A stretch of DNA of 64,000 bases from Longimicrobium sp. (GTDB taxonomy: Bacteria > Gemmatimonadota > Gemmatimonadetes > Longimicrobiales > Longimicrobiaceae): assembly GCA_036377595.1 (NCBI GenBank), contig DASUYB010000103.1, positions 62,001-126,000 of the forward strand. Reading direction: 5' to 3'. The notes under the pieces are model-generated. The model worked only from the letters and a program-made list of their open reading frames with translations, was not told the DNA's origin and did not search any database. Made by a program: the position numbers and the translations under genes. Below, piece by piece: positions 35,871 to 43,617 of this stretch; positions within the stretch are counted from its first letter, which is position 1, and the number at the start of each line of letters is the position of its first letter.

Positions 35871-36651
35871 GCATCGAATCTAACACGAGATGTACAGAGT
35901 GCATAACAGCCCTCCACCACGGTGAGTTTCGCGGGAGTGGACTCGCCCACTCCAATCCGTGCGTCCACCACCCGGGAAACGGCCTCCACTCGGAACGTGA
36001 GAGGCCGGTGCAGCGCTAATGCGTCTCCAAACGTCCGTCGCGGTAGCAAAGCCGGATCGAATCCGGTAGATGGACCGCTGCCTACATGCTCGTCGTAACG
36101 CGTGGGCGCGGCGCTGTCATTTGCGTGTATCTGCGCGCGCTTCTGGGCCAATCCGCATCCCGGATGATCCCAACTGCGACATCAGGTGGGCGCAGCGGAG
36201 ACATCATCTCCGAAAGACTTGGCAACCTCCGATCGATGGCCTAAACTAAACGCCCGCCCGATTCGTGGGTGACCGGGACGCGGTCGCGGAAAGGGGATGG
36301 AGATGCAGTCGATCTCCGCTCGTTTTCGGCCGCTGGTGATGGGGATGAGTCACACCGGGTGCGTGAAGGGCCGCACCTCGCAGCAGGGGACAAGCCGATG
36401 AGCGCGATCTCGATCCAGACCGGCCGCACCTGCGCGTGTCGCGATGGCGAGCGCGCCTGTCGTGCCGTGGCTGGGCGAAGCTGACGGTTTCGGGTGGGCC
36501 GCATCCCTCGCGAGGGGAGATGCGGCCCGCCGTCGTTGCAGTGCCCCCGGACGTGCGACGGGTTCACCACGATACCCCGGAGCACTGCCGACCACCGGCG
36601 GACGCGCGCCCGCGCGGCCGCACCCTGTCAACACCGGCCAGGAGGACGGAC
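35871..36651. other. Gene-free stretch inside the precursor array
   Basis: 781 bp with no frame showing a recognisable protein. It has somewhat lower GC than its surroundings near 35870-36250 and irregular codon patterns. It probably holds the remainder of the inserted segment and, near its right end, the leader of the second precursor group (AGGAGG at 36640). Confidence 0.4.
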
Positions 36652-36900
36652 ATGCGCAAGCTCAGACTGGACCTGGATCAGCTCGAGGTCGACTCGTTCC
36701 GCACCGGCGAGGCGTACGGCGTGGGAACCATCCAGGCGCATTCCGACAGCGACGTCGAGGTGTGCCTGCAGCCGGGGGACGACCAGGTCGCCATCACGGT
36801 GCCCGTCACCTGGGCCAAGACGTGCGACACCTGCCCGGGCCTGTACACCTGCAATCTCTCGTGCATTCGCACGGAACCCGGCTGCACCACCTGCACCTGA
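36652..36900 (+). CDS. Lanthipeptide precursor B1
   Basis: 82 residues. Leader MRKLRLDLDQLEVDSF, GTIQAH motif. The core has seven Cys and shares a (D)xVAIT...WxKTC block with the precursor at 37181. It ends PGCTTCT. AGGAGG at 36640-36645 gives an excellent ribosome site. It is the first gene of the second precursor group. Confidence 0.85.
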   Translation: MRKLRLDLDQLEVDSFRTGEAYGVGTIQAHSDSDVEVCLQPGDDQVAITVPVTWAKTCDTCPGLYTCNLSCIRTEPGCTTCT

Positions 36901-36945
36901 GGCCGCGCCCGGTCCGGTCGACCCTGGATCTAAGGGGAGGGTGAG

Positions 36946-37113
36946 ATGAAGAAGCTGAGCCTGGACCTGGACCGCCTCGCCGTCGACTCGTTCGCGGTGG
37001 ACGCCGGCGGCGGCGGGGGGACGGTGGCCGCGCACGAGGCGGTGACGCAGGCGCACTCGTGCTACGACACGGTCTGCTGCCCCGTCACCCGCTACCGCAC
37101 CTGCACCTGCTGA
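36946..37113 (+). CDS. Lanthipeptide precursor C1
   Basis: 55 residues, too short for most gene callers. Leader MKKLSLDLDRLAVDSF, then a Gly5 run and GTVAAH. The core is HSCYDTVCCPVTRYRTCTC with five Cys. The HSCxxTxCCPxT block is shared with the precursor at 38399. GGGGAGG at 36934-36940 precedes ATG 36946. Confidence 0.85.
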   Translation: MKKLSLDLDRLAVDSFAVDAGGGGGTVAAHEAVTQAHSCYDTVCCPVTRYRTCTC

Positions 37114-37120
37114 CCGGCGG

Positions 37121-37141
37121 GCCGCGGCGGTTCGCCGCGGC
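37121..37141 (+). terminator. Hairpin between precursor genes
   Basis: A 9-bp stem GCCGCGGCG/CGCCGCGGC with a 3-nt loop, 7 nt after the stop of precursor C1, no T-run. It may act as an attenuator or mRNA-stabilising hairpin. Confidence 0.4.
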
Positions 37142-37180
37142 GCGCCGTGTTCATCACCTCGACCCGGGGGAGTACGTACG

Positions 37181-37450
37181 ATGAAGAAGCTCAGGCTGAA
37201 TCTGGAGCAGCTCGCGGTCGACGCGTTCGAAACCGGTGAGGCGCGGGGGCTGGGCACCGTGCGCGCGCGGGAGAGCGACCCCGACCTCTGCGTCGCGCAG
37301 CCCATCGACGACGGCGAGGTGGCCATCACCGCCACGCTGTGGAAGACCTGTCCGAACACCTGCGCCTTCACCTGCCAGGGCGACACCTGCTACATCACCT
37401 GCGTGACGGGGTGCAGCTGCCGGACGATGCCCTGCGACACCTGCGCCTGA
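37181..37450 (+). CDS. Lanthipeptide precursor B2
   Basis: 89 residues, the longest of the set. Leader MKKLRLNLEQLAVDAF, GTVRAR motif. The core contains EVAITATLWKTCPNTC and a dense Cys/Thr C-terminus ending PCDTCA, with ten Cys in all. It is related to B1 and B3 by the VAI/LxxxxxWKTC block. GGGGGAG at 37166-37172 supports ATG 37181. Confidence 0.85.
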   Translation: MKKLRLNLEQLAVDAFETGEARGLGTVRARESDPDLCVAQPIDDGEVAITATLWKTCPNTCAFTCQGDTCYITCVTGCSCRTMPCDTCA

Positions 37451-37461
37451 GCGGAGGAGCG

Positions 37462-37710
37462 ATGCGGAGGAAGATGAAGCTCGACGTCGGCGCGCTCTCC
37501 GTCGACACCTTCACGCTCGACGACGCGCCGTCGGCGGGCGGCACCGTGCGCGGGCACGACAGCGACGAGGTGGCGCTGATCCCCACCACCGACTGGAAGA
37601 CCTGCCGCTGCACCAACCAGCCGGACACCTGCGGAGACCTGTGCTCCAACCCGTGCCCGGTGTACACCGACGGCTGCGCGCCGCCGCGCGACCCGATCAT
37701 CATCGTCTGA
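37462..37710 (+). CDS. Lanthipeptide precursor B3
   Basis: 82 residues. Leader MRRKMKLDVGALSVDTF, GTVRGHDSDEVALIP, then TDWKTCRCTNQPDTC. It has six Cys and a Cys-free tail PPRDPIIIV, which resembles the long Cys-free tail of the orphan peptide at 8209. GGAGG 4 nt before ATG 37462; ATG 37474 is an alternative. It follows B2 after 11 nt. Confidence 0.83.
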   Translation: MRRKMKLDVGALSVDTFTLDDAPSAGGTVRGHDSDEVALIPTTDWKTCRCTNQPDTCGDLCSNPCPVYTDGCAPPRDPIIIV

Positions 37711-37738
37711 GCCGGCGCCGGCCTCCGGCGCCGTTTCG

Positions 37739-37775
37739 CGCGCGGAGCCGCGGTCACGTGCCGCGGCTCCGCGCG
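37739..37775 (+). terminator. 15-bp hairpin in the precursor array
   Basis: A perfect 15-bp stem (37739-37753 with 37761-37775), loop TCACGTG, followed by AGTCCTCTC. It divides precursors B1-B3 and C1 from the following ones and could reduce read-through. Confidence 0.55.
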
Positions 37776-37809
37776 AGTCCTCTCATCCCCAGCGGGAGAA
37801 GATCGACCG

Positions 37810-37959
37810 ATGCCCAAGCTGAAGCTGGACCTCGAAGCCATCGCCGTGGAGAGCTTCGACGCCGACGCCGCCGGCCCGGCGCGCGACGCCCTGAGCGGGC
37901 ACCCCTGCTCCGCCATCGACGCGTGCCCGTCGCGCCTGTGCGCCACGTCGCTCTGCTGA
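37810..37959 (+). CDS. Lanthipeptide precursor D1
   Basis: 49 residues, the shortest. Leader MPKLKLDLEAIAVESF; the GTV motif is missing (DALSGHP in its place). The core is CSAIDACPSRLCATSLC with four Cys. It shares CSAIDACPS with the next gene. GGGAGAA precedes ATG 37810 by 9 nt. Confidence 0.82.
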   Translation: MPKLKLDLEAIAVESFDADAAGPARDALSGHPCSAIDACPSRLCATSLC

Positions 37960-38000
37960 GCGGCGCGATCACCAACCCTTCCCACCAGAGGAGCAAGACG

Positions 38001-38174
38001 ATGGAGAAGCTGAGACTCGACCTCGACGCGATCGCCGTGGAGAGCTTCGACGTGGCCGATGTTCGCGACGAGCGCGGCACCGTGCTGGGCAACGACTTCG
38101 TCAGCGGGCGCCGCTGCTCGGCCATCGACGCGTGCCCGTCGGCGCGCGGCTGCACCGAGATCTCGCCCTGCTGA
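38001..38174 (+). CDS. Lanthipeptide precursor D2
   Basis: 57 residues. Leader MEKLRLDLDAIAVESF, GTVLGN motif. The core is CSAIDACPSARGCTEISPC with four Cys. It is a clear paralogue of D1 and D3. GAGGAG lies upstream of ATG 38001. Confidence 0.85.
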   Translation: MEKLRLDLDAIAVESFDVADVRDERGTVLGNDFVSGRRCSAIDACPSARGCTEISPC

Positions 38175-38205
38175 GCCCACGGATCTCCAGACCAGGAGGC
38201 ACACC

Positions 38206-38358
38206 ATGGAGAAGCTGAAGCTGGACGTGGACGCCGTTTCGGTGGAGTCGTTCGACCCCCGGACGGCCCCCCCCGCCGCGCTCGAGGACATCCTGCGCCC
38301 CTCGCGCCTCGACGCATGCCCGTCGTCGCGCGGCTGCACCGAGATCACGTCCTGCTGA
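38206..38358 (+). CDS. Lanthipeptide precursor D3
   Basis: 50 residues. Leader MEKLKLDVDAVSVESF; no GTV motif (AALEDILRPSR). The core is LDACPSSRGCTEITSC with three Cys, so the first Cys of the D-type core is lost. AGGAGG at 38194-38199. Confidence 0.83.
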   Translation: MEKLKLDVDAVSVESFDPRTAPPAALEDILRPSRLDACPSSRGCTEITSC

Positions 38359-38398
38359 CGGGACGCGAAACCTTTCCCATCCCACGAGGAGTACAACC

Positions 38399-38563
38399 AT
38401 GCAGAAGCTGACGCTCGACGTGGCCGAGCTGCGCGTCGAATCGTTCGCCGCGGGCGAGTCCGCCGGCGAGGGCACCGTGCACGGCGCCGAGGCCACCCCC
38501 GGCCACTCGTGCCTGCGCACCGCGTGCTGCCCCGACACCTTCCAGCCGGGCTGCACCGGCTGA
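38399..38563 (+). CDS. Lanthipeptide precursor C2
   Basis: 54 residues. Leader MQKLTLDVAELRVESF, GTVHGA motif. The core PGHSCLRTACCPDTFQ ends in PGCTG, with four Cys, and is paralogous to C1 (HSCxxTxCCPxT). CGAGGA precedes ATG 38399 by 8 nt. It is the last precursor and is followed by a strong hairpin. Confidence 0.83.
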   Translation: MQKLTLDVAELRVESFAAGESAGEGTVHGAEATPGHSCLRTACCPDTFQPGCTG

Positions 38564-38571
38564 CGCGCTCC

Positions 38572-38614
38572 CCGGCTCCGGCGGCGGATCCTGCGGGTCC
38601 GCCGCCGGGGCCGG
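38572..38614 (+). terminator. Hairpin after the precursor array
   Basis: A 17-bp stem (38572-38588 with 38598-38614, one G-U pair) and 9-nt loop, 8 nt past the last precursor stop. No T-run follows, so it may stabilise or end the precursor mRNA. Confidence 0.55.
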
Positions 38615-38620
38615 CATCCT

Positions 38621-38713
38621 GGACCGATTCGATCGAGGGAAATCGTCACAGGCCGCTTCACGGGCGGCCGGCCGGGATCACCCCTCGATCGAAAAATCCG
38701 AGATACTCAGCGC
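38621..38713 (-). repeat. R6 repeat, copy B (inverted)
   Basis: The reverse complement of this stretch aligns with 34201-34290: same GCGCTGAGTAT..CGGATTTTT block at one end and CGATCGAATCGGT block at the other. The middle ~50 bp differs. The remaining DNA to 39084 has no gene; TATCTT at 38983-38988 is a possible -10 box for the exporter gene. Confidence 0.6.
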
Positions 38714-39084
38714 ATGCCGGACCGGCGGCCCCGGACCCGCTGCTCCCCGGCGAGCACGAGGGGACTTCGCGTCCGCAGCGATGTCCCATTTCTCATGTAA
38801 GATGGCCGCTTCCGTGCGCGGGGTAGATCGGCTCGTGGAGGCGCGAGGGTCCGCTTCGGCCAGCGCCGCGCGTTCTTGTAAGGGGATGTTGGGACACGTC
38901 GTGGGAGGACTCACGGATTCCGCCGAGAAATCCGCCACACCACGCTGCGACCTACCCTGTCGCGTGAACCGGGGAATGCTGTTATCTTGAGAACCTGACC
39001 GCAAAAGAGGGATCGCCCCACCGCGGTCCGTCCCTGGCTCCCGGCACATGGCCGCGGGCCCGCACCCCCAGCGATGTACCTTAC

Positions 39085-40896
39085 ATGCCCCCGTCCCAGC
39101 ACGCGGAGATCCCGCCGCTTCGAGAGGCGTTCCAGCAGTTCCTCAGGCTGCTGCGGCTCATCCGCCGCTACTGGGGGCCGCTGGGCAAGGGGATCGCGCT
39201 CGGACTCGTGCTGGGGCTGCTGGGGATGGTCACGCCGTACCTGTCCAAGCTGCTGATCGACGAGGTGTATCCCACCCGCAACCTCACCCTCATGGAGGTG
39301 CTGGTCGCGGGGATCCTGGCGGTTTCGGTGGCGTCGGCGGTGATGTCGGCCATCCGCACCTACTTCACCTCCTACACCACCAACCACCTCTCCAACGCCA
39401 CCTCGCTCCTCTTCTTCAACCACCTGCAGCACCTGCGCACGCGCTTCTTCGACGAGCACCGCGTGGGCGAGATCGTGTCGCGCTTCGCCGACGTGCGCAA
39501 CTCGCTGAACAGCGTGAGCCGCGTGTTCGAGACGCTGTTCGTGAACGGCGTGTACCTGATCCTGGTGCCGCCCTTCCTGTTCGTGCTGCAGTGGAAGCTG
39601 GCCATCGTCTCGCTGATCACCATCCCCCTGACGGTGGCCATCACCACCGCGTCGGCCCGGCTGCTGCGGCGCTTCTGGAAGAAGAGCGCCGAGGCGTACG
39701 CCGACCTGGGCGCCTACCAGGTGGAGGTGCTGAGCCATATCCGCACGCTCAAGGTGATGGCCATGGAGCACGCCGTGTACGGGCGTGCCCGCGACCAGAT
39801 CCAGCAGGCGCTGCAGGTGCAGCTCAAGGCCAACGCGTGGAGCCAGGTGTTCACCACCATCACCGCGGTGGTGCGCGCGCTGGGGACGGCGGTGTTCACC
39901 TGGTACGGGTGGACGCTGATCGTGCAGGGCGACATGTCGCTGGGCGACTACATCGCCTTCACCGCCTACATGGGGTACCTGTACAACCCGCTCCAGCAGA
40001 TCACCGGGCTGTTCTCCGACTTCCAGCAGACCGCGGTGAACCTGGGGCGCATGTTCGAGTACCTCGACAAGCCGGTGGAGCAGGACCCGGCCGGCGCCTA
40101 CGAGCCGCACGGCCCCATCGAGCACCAGATCGAGGGCGACGTCCGCCTGCGCGACCTGTCCTTCGGCTACACCGAGGAAAAGCGCGTCATCCACGACGTG
40201 ACCCTGCACTTCCCGCGCGGCGGCGTGACGGCCATCGTGGGCCCCAGCGGCGCGGGGAAGAGCAGCCTGCTGCGCCTGATCACGCGCATGGAGGACCCGG
40301 ACGCGGGGCAGGTGTTCGTGGACGGCGTGCCCGTGACCTCGATGTCGATGAGCGACCTGCGGCGCCAGGTGAGCGTGGTGTGGCAGGAGTTCTCGCTGAT
40401 GCAGGGCACCATCTGGGAGAACCTGACGCTGGGCGCCGAGCGCGTGACCCGCGCCGAGGTCGACGACGCGGTGCGGCTCTGCCGGCTCGACTCGCTGGTG
40501 GCCGACCTGCCCAAGGGCTACGACACCAGCGTGGCCGAGTGGGGCGCCACCCTCTCGGGCGGGCAGCGGCAGCGGATGGCGCTGGCCCGCGCGCTGATCC
40601 GCGACACGCCGGTGCTGCTCCTCGACGAGGCCACCAGCAACATCGACATGCAGACCGAGACGGAGATCCTGCGCGACCTCTTCCAGCGGCTGCAGGGGAA
40701 GACCATCATCTTCGTGACCCACCGCGTGCAGACCGCCGCGCTGGCCGACCAGATCTGCGTGATCGAGGCGGGGCGCGTGGCCGGGGTGGGCACGCACGCG
40801 GAGCTTTACCGCGACAACGAGACCTACCGCCTGCTGCACGGCGGCGGCAACGTGGAAGAGGTGCGGCGCCTGCGCGCCGTCCCGCAGACGGTCTGA
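39085..40896 (+). CDS. ABC exporter, fused membrane and ATPase domains
   Basis: A 603-residue half-transporter. Six membrane helices (about residues 35-310) precede an ATPase with Walker A GPSGAGKSS (~387), signature LSGGQRQR (~490), Walker B VLLLDEAT (~509) and the H-loop TH. It lacks the N-terminal C39 peptidase domain of bacteriocin exporters, so leader removal must come from another enzyme. With the HlyD-type adaptor next to it, it probably exports the lanthipeptides. ATG 39085 has no clear ribosome site. Confidence 0.88.
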   Translation: MPPSQHAEIPPLREAFQQFLRLLRLIRRYWGPLGKGIALGLVLGLLGMVTPYLSKLLIDEVYPTRNLTLMEVLVAGILAVSVASAVMSAIRTYFTSYTTNHLSNATSLLFFNHLQHLRTRFFDEHRVGEIVSRFADVRNSLNSVSRVFETLFVNGVYLILVPPFLFVLQWKLAIVSLITIPLTVAITTASARLLRRFWKKSAEAYADLGAYQVEVLSHIRTLKVMAMEHAVYGRARDQIQQALQVQLKANAWSQVFTTITAVVRALGTAVFTWYGWTLIVQGDMSLGDYIAFTAYMGYLYNPLQQITGLFSDFQQTAVNLGRMFEYLDKPVEQDPAGAYEPHGPIEHQIEGDVRLRDLSFGYTEEKRVIHDVTLHFPRGGVTAIVGPSGAGKSSLLRLITRMEDPDAGQVFVDGVPVTSMSMSDLRRQVSVVWQEFSLMQGTIWENLTLGAERVTRAEVDDAVRLCRLDSLVADLPKGYDTSVAEWGATLSGGQRQRMALARALIRDTPVLLLDEATSNIDMQTETEILRDLFQRLQGKTIIFVTHRVQTAALADQICVIEAGRVAGVGTHAELYRDNETYRLLHGGGNVEEVRRLRAVPQTV

Positions 40897-40994
40897 TCCC
40901 GGACCTTCCGGCATCCCGACGTGAGACGTGATCCCAGCGCGCGCGCCCCGCTGCCGGCGGCGCGCGCGCACCACGAGACGACCCGAGCACCAGC

Positions 40995-42215
40995 ATGAGC
41001 CCCATCCCCAAGAAGGCCGGGCCCGATCCCGACGTGATCCCGCTGCGGCTTCCCGAGATTCCCGACGAGGGGCAGCCCGGCTCGCGCTTCGTCCGCCGCT
41101 CGGTGGGGATGACGCTGACGCTGGTGGCGCTCCTGGCGGCCACCGCGTTCCTGGTGGCGTCGATCGTGAGGATGGACGTGACGGTGAAGGCGGCCGGCGT
41201 GCTGGAGCCCGTGGGCCTCTACCCGGTGCGCGCGCTGGAGGGCGGCCCGGTGCGCGAGGTGCTGGTGCAGACCGGCGACACCGTCCATCGCGGCCAGGTG
41301 CTGGTCCGCATGGACACGGTGGAGCTCAGCTCGTCGCTGGCCCAGCTCGAGGCGCAGCTGCGCGCGGCCGAGATCGACCGCCAGCGCAGCGCCACCGCCG
41401 ACCCGCTGCAGCGCGAGCAGAACCTCCAGCGCGCCGCCCAGACCCGCCAGCGGCTCGCGGCCGCGATGGCCACCCTCCGCCAGCGGATGGTGGAGTACGA
41501 CCTGGGGACCAACGCCGATTCGCTCCTGGCCGCCTACGTGCCGGGGACGCACGTGACGCTCGACCAGGCGGTCAGCGAGGTGCGCAGCGCCCAGGCCGAG
41601 CTGCGCGTGTCGGGCGCCGAGGGCGGGCTGCAGGAGCTGTCGCGCTTCGACCGCGAGAAGCTGGGGACGCAGATGGACCAGCTGCGCGCGCAGATCGCCG
41701 CGGTGCGGGCGCGGCTGGGCAAGCTGACCATCGCCGCGCCGGTGGACGGGGTGGTGCTGACCGAGCAGCTGGAGCGGCTGAACGGCGCCTTCGTGCGCGA
41801 GGGCGAGCAGCTGATGGAGCTGGGGGGGACGACGCAGTGGCGGGTGCAGCTGAACGTCAGCGAGCGCGACGTGCACAAGATCCACGTGGGCGACTCGGTG
41901 AAGGTGGAGCTTCCCGCCTTCGACCAGTCCGAACGCCAGCTGCTGGGCGGGCGGGTGGACTACGTGGCCCCCGAGCCGCTGGCGCTGCAGGGGGCGCAGG
42001 CCGGCGCGGGCGGGCAGCAGCCGGGCGCGGCGGCGGGCGGGCAGGCGGGGCCGGGCGTCTACCGCATCACCGCCACGCTGGAACGCTCGCAGCTGGAGAA
42101 GATGGGCATCGAAAACTTCCGCCGGGGGTATTCGGTGCAGGGGAACGTGATCACCAAGAGCGGACGCATCATCACGCTGCTATGGAACTACCTGACCGAG
42201 AAGCTGGGGAAGTGA
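40995..42215 (+). CDS. HlyD-family periplasmic adaptor
   Basis: A 406-residue membrane fusion protein. One membrane anchor (about residues 38-58), a lipoyl-like beta domain (AGVLEPVGLYPVRALEGG, VLVQTGDTVHRGQVLVRMD), a coiled-coil hairpin (~105-240), the second lipoyl half (LTIAAPVDGVVL) and a beta-barrel with a Gly/Ala/Gln-rich loop (~330-350). By family it bridges the ABC exporter to an outer-membrane channel; no TolC-like gene is nearby. The next gene overlaps its 3' end. Confidence 0.87.
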   Translation: MSPIPKKAGPDPDVIPLRLPEIPDEGQPGSRFVRRSVGMTLTLVALLAATAFLVASIVRMDVTVKAAGVLEPVGLYPVRALEGGPVREVLVQTGDTVHRGQVLVRMDTVELSSSLAQLEAQLRAAEIDRQRSATADPLQREQNLQRAAQTRQRLAAAMATLRQRMVEYDLGTNADSLLAAYVPGTHVTLDQAVSEVRSAQAELRVSGAEGGLQELSRFDREKLGTQMDQLRAQIAAVRARLGKLTIAAPVDGVVLTEQLERLNGAFVREGEQLMELGGTTQWRVQLNVSERDVHKIHVGDSVKVELPAFDQSERQLLGGRVDYVAPEPLALQGAQAGAGGQQPGAAAGGQAGPGVYRITATLERSQLEKMGIENFRRGYSVQGNVITKSGRIITLLWNYLTEKLGK

Positions 42216-43333
42216 CCGACGGGGCACGCTTCGGGCCGCCCGCGCCCTTCGATCCGCCGGAGTGGGTGGCCGACGGGCTGGGGCGGCCCACGGGACGCGG
42301 GCTGCTCGTCGGGGTGATCGACAGCGGGTGGGACCGCAACTGCGACGATCCGCGCGTCCTTCCGGGGATCGGACTGGTCGACCCCGAGGACGACCTGGCC
42401 ATGCTGCGCACCGACGACGACCACGACCGCGTGGGCCACGGCACGGCGTGCATCCACCAGATCCTGCGCATCGCCCCGGATGCCCAGGTCGTGCCCATCC
42501 GCGTGTTCGGGCGCGACCTGGAGACCAGCCCGGGAACGCTGCAGGCGGGGATCCTGTACGCCATCGAGCGCGGCGTGAACGTGGTGAACCTGAGCCTGGG
42601 AACCACCCTCGAGGGCACGCTGCAGCCGCTGTACATCGCGTGCGAGAAGGCGCGGCAGCAGGGGATCATCGTGGTGGCCGCGGGGCACAACTCCAAGGAC
42701 TGGAGCTACCCGGCCATCTTCGAGCCGGTGATCGGCGTGTCGGCGGGGCGCTTCGGGTCGCCGTACGAGTACCGCTACCTGCACGACGAGGCGATGGAGT
42801 GCCAGGCGTGGGGGGTGGAGCAGCCGGTGATCTGGCTGCGCGGCGAGCAGCAGATCAAGCACGGCACCAGCTTCGCGGCGCCGAACATCACCGGGATCGT
42901 GTGCCTGCTGATGGAGCGCCATCCCGGCGCCGGGCTCGAGGAGATCCGCGAGCTGCTGCCGCAGTACGCCCTCGAGGTGGTCTCCGCCCCCGCCGAGGAG
43001 AAGCCGAAGCGCCGGCCGCGTGCGAAGGCGGCGGCCGCCAAGTCCAAGGCGGCGAAGAAGCCGTCGCGGAAGAAGGGCGAGGCGGCGGAGGCCAAGGCGC
43101 CGGCGCCCCGCCGTTCCCGCCGCAAGGCTGCCGCGGAGGTGGTGGAGACTCCCGCGCCCACCGCGTCCGACAACGGCGCCAAGCCGCGCCGCCCGCGCGC
43201 GAAGGCCGCGACCGCCGCCAGGCCCGCGGCGAAGAAGCGTCCGGTGAAGAAGGACGAGGCGGCGGAGGCGAAGAAGGACGAGCCGGCGGAGACGAAGCCC
43301 CGGCGCCGCCGGCGAACGCCCGCGGCGGTGTAG
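42212..43333 (+). CDS. Cytosolic subtilisin-like protease with basic tail
   Basis: A 373-residue S8 peptidase. Triad: Asp37 (VIDSGWDRN), His76 (VGHGTAC) and Ser220 (HGTSFAAPN); oxyanion Asn in AAGHNSKD. No signal peptide or propeptide is seen. After residue ~255 comes a ~120-residue Lys/Ala/Pro/Arg tail (KKPSRKKGEAAEAKAP, PRRRRRTPAAV), like histone H1-type bacterial proteins. GTG 42212 overlaps the HlyD stop (GTGA); ATG 42182 is an alternative. Position and lack of C39 in the exporter suggest it removes precursor leaders; this is inference. Confidence 0.83.
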   Translation: MTDGARFGPPAPFDPPEWVADGLGRPTGRGLLVGVIDSGWDRNCDDPRVLPGIGLVDPEDDLAMLRTDDDHDRVGHGTACIHQILRIAPDAQVVPIRVFGRDLETSPGTLQAGILYAIERGVNVVNLSLGTTLEGTLQPLYIACEKARQQGIIVVAAGHNSKDWSYPAIFEPVIGVSAGRFGSPYEYRYLHDEAMECQAWGVEQPVIWLRGEQQIKHGTSFAAPNITGIVCLLMERHPGAGLEEIRELLPQYALEVVSAPAEEKPKRRPRAKAAAAKSKAAKKPSRKKGEAAEAKAPAPRRSRRKAAAEVVETPAPTASDNGAKPRRPRAKAATAARPAAKKRPVKKDEAAEAKKDEPAETKPRRRRRTPAAV

Positions 43334-43342
43334 ACTGTCTTT

Positions 43343-43410
43343 GGGCTCACGCAGAGTCAGCAGGGTCAGCAGAGAACAAACTGCTGGCCCTGCTGACTCT
43401 GCGTGAGCCC
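43343..43410. terminator. R1 operon-end palindrome
   Basis: 30-nt arms (43343-43372 and 43381-43410) with one mismatch and an 8-nt loop, built of CAGCAGGGTCAG units, followed by TTTCTTTT. It starts 10 nt past the protease stop and closes the lanthipeptide locus. Confidence 0.75.
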
Positions 43411-43444
43411 TTTCTTTTCGTGGGACGGAAGGAAGAAAGAAGGG

Positions 43445-43516
43445 CTCTCACAGAGGGCACAGAGGTCACGGAGGAATTCGTTTTTTCCTCTGTGACCTCT
43501 GTGCCCTCCGTGAGAG
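43445..43516. terminator. R1 operon-end palindrome
   Basis: 30-nt arms (43445-43474 and 43487-43516) around a T-rich loop. It lies 6 nt from the stop of the last gene of the minus-strand sigma operon. With the neighbouring palindrome it forms a back-to-back terminator pair. Confidence 0.7.
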
Positions 43517-43521
43517 AAAAA

Positions 43522-43617
43522 TCACCGGCGGAGGGTGAGCCAGACGAAGGCGACGATCACCAGCGCCTCGACCAGCGCGGCGGCGAGGATCGCGTTGCGG
43601 GTGACGCGGGCGCTCAT
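43522..43617 (-). CDS. Small single-pass membrane protein
   Basis: 31 residues: MSARVTRNAILAAALVEALV, then a hydrophobic span ending WLTLRR. One membrane helix, basic ends. Its ATG overlaps the stop of the upstream gene (ATGA), which supports it as real despite its size. It is the third gene of the sigma-factor operon; function unknown, perhaps a small regulator of the membrane partner. Confidence 0.55.
   Translation of the reverse strand: MSARVTRNAILAAALVEALVIVAFVWLTLRR

Noticed and set aside
35795-36151. Minus-strand 118-codon frame
   Set aside because: No family resemblance, no ribosome site, and it overlaps the IS5-like remnant in another phase; treated as non-coding.
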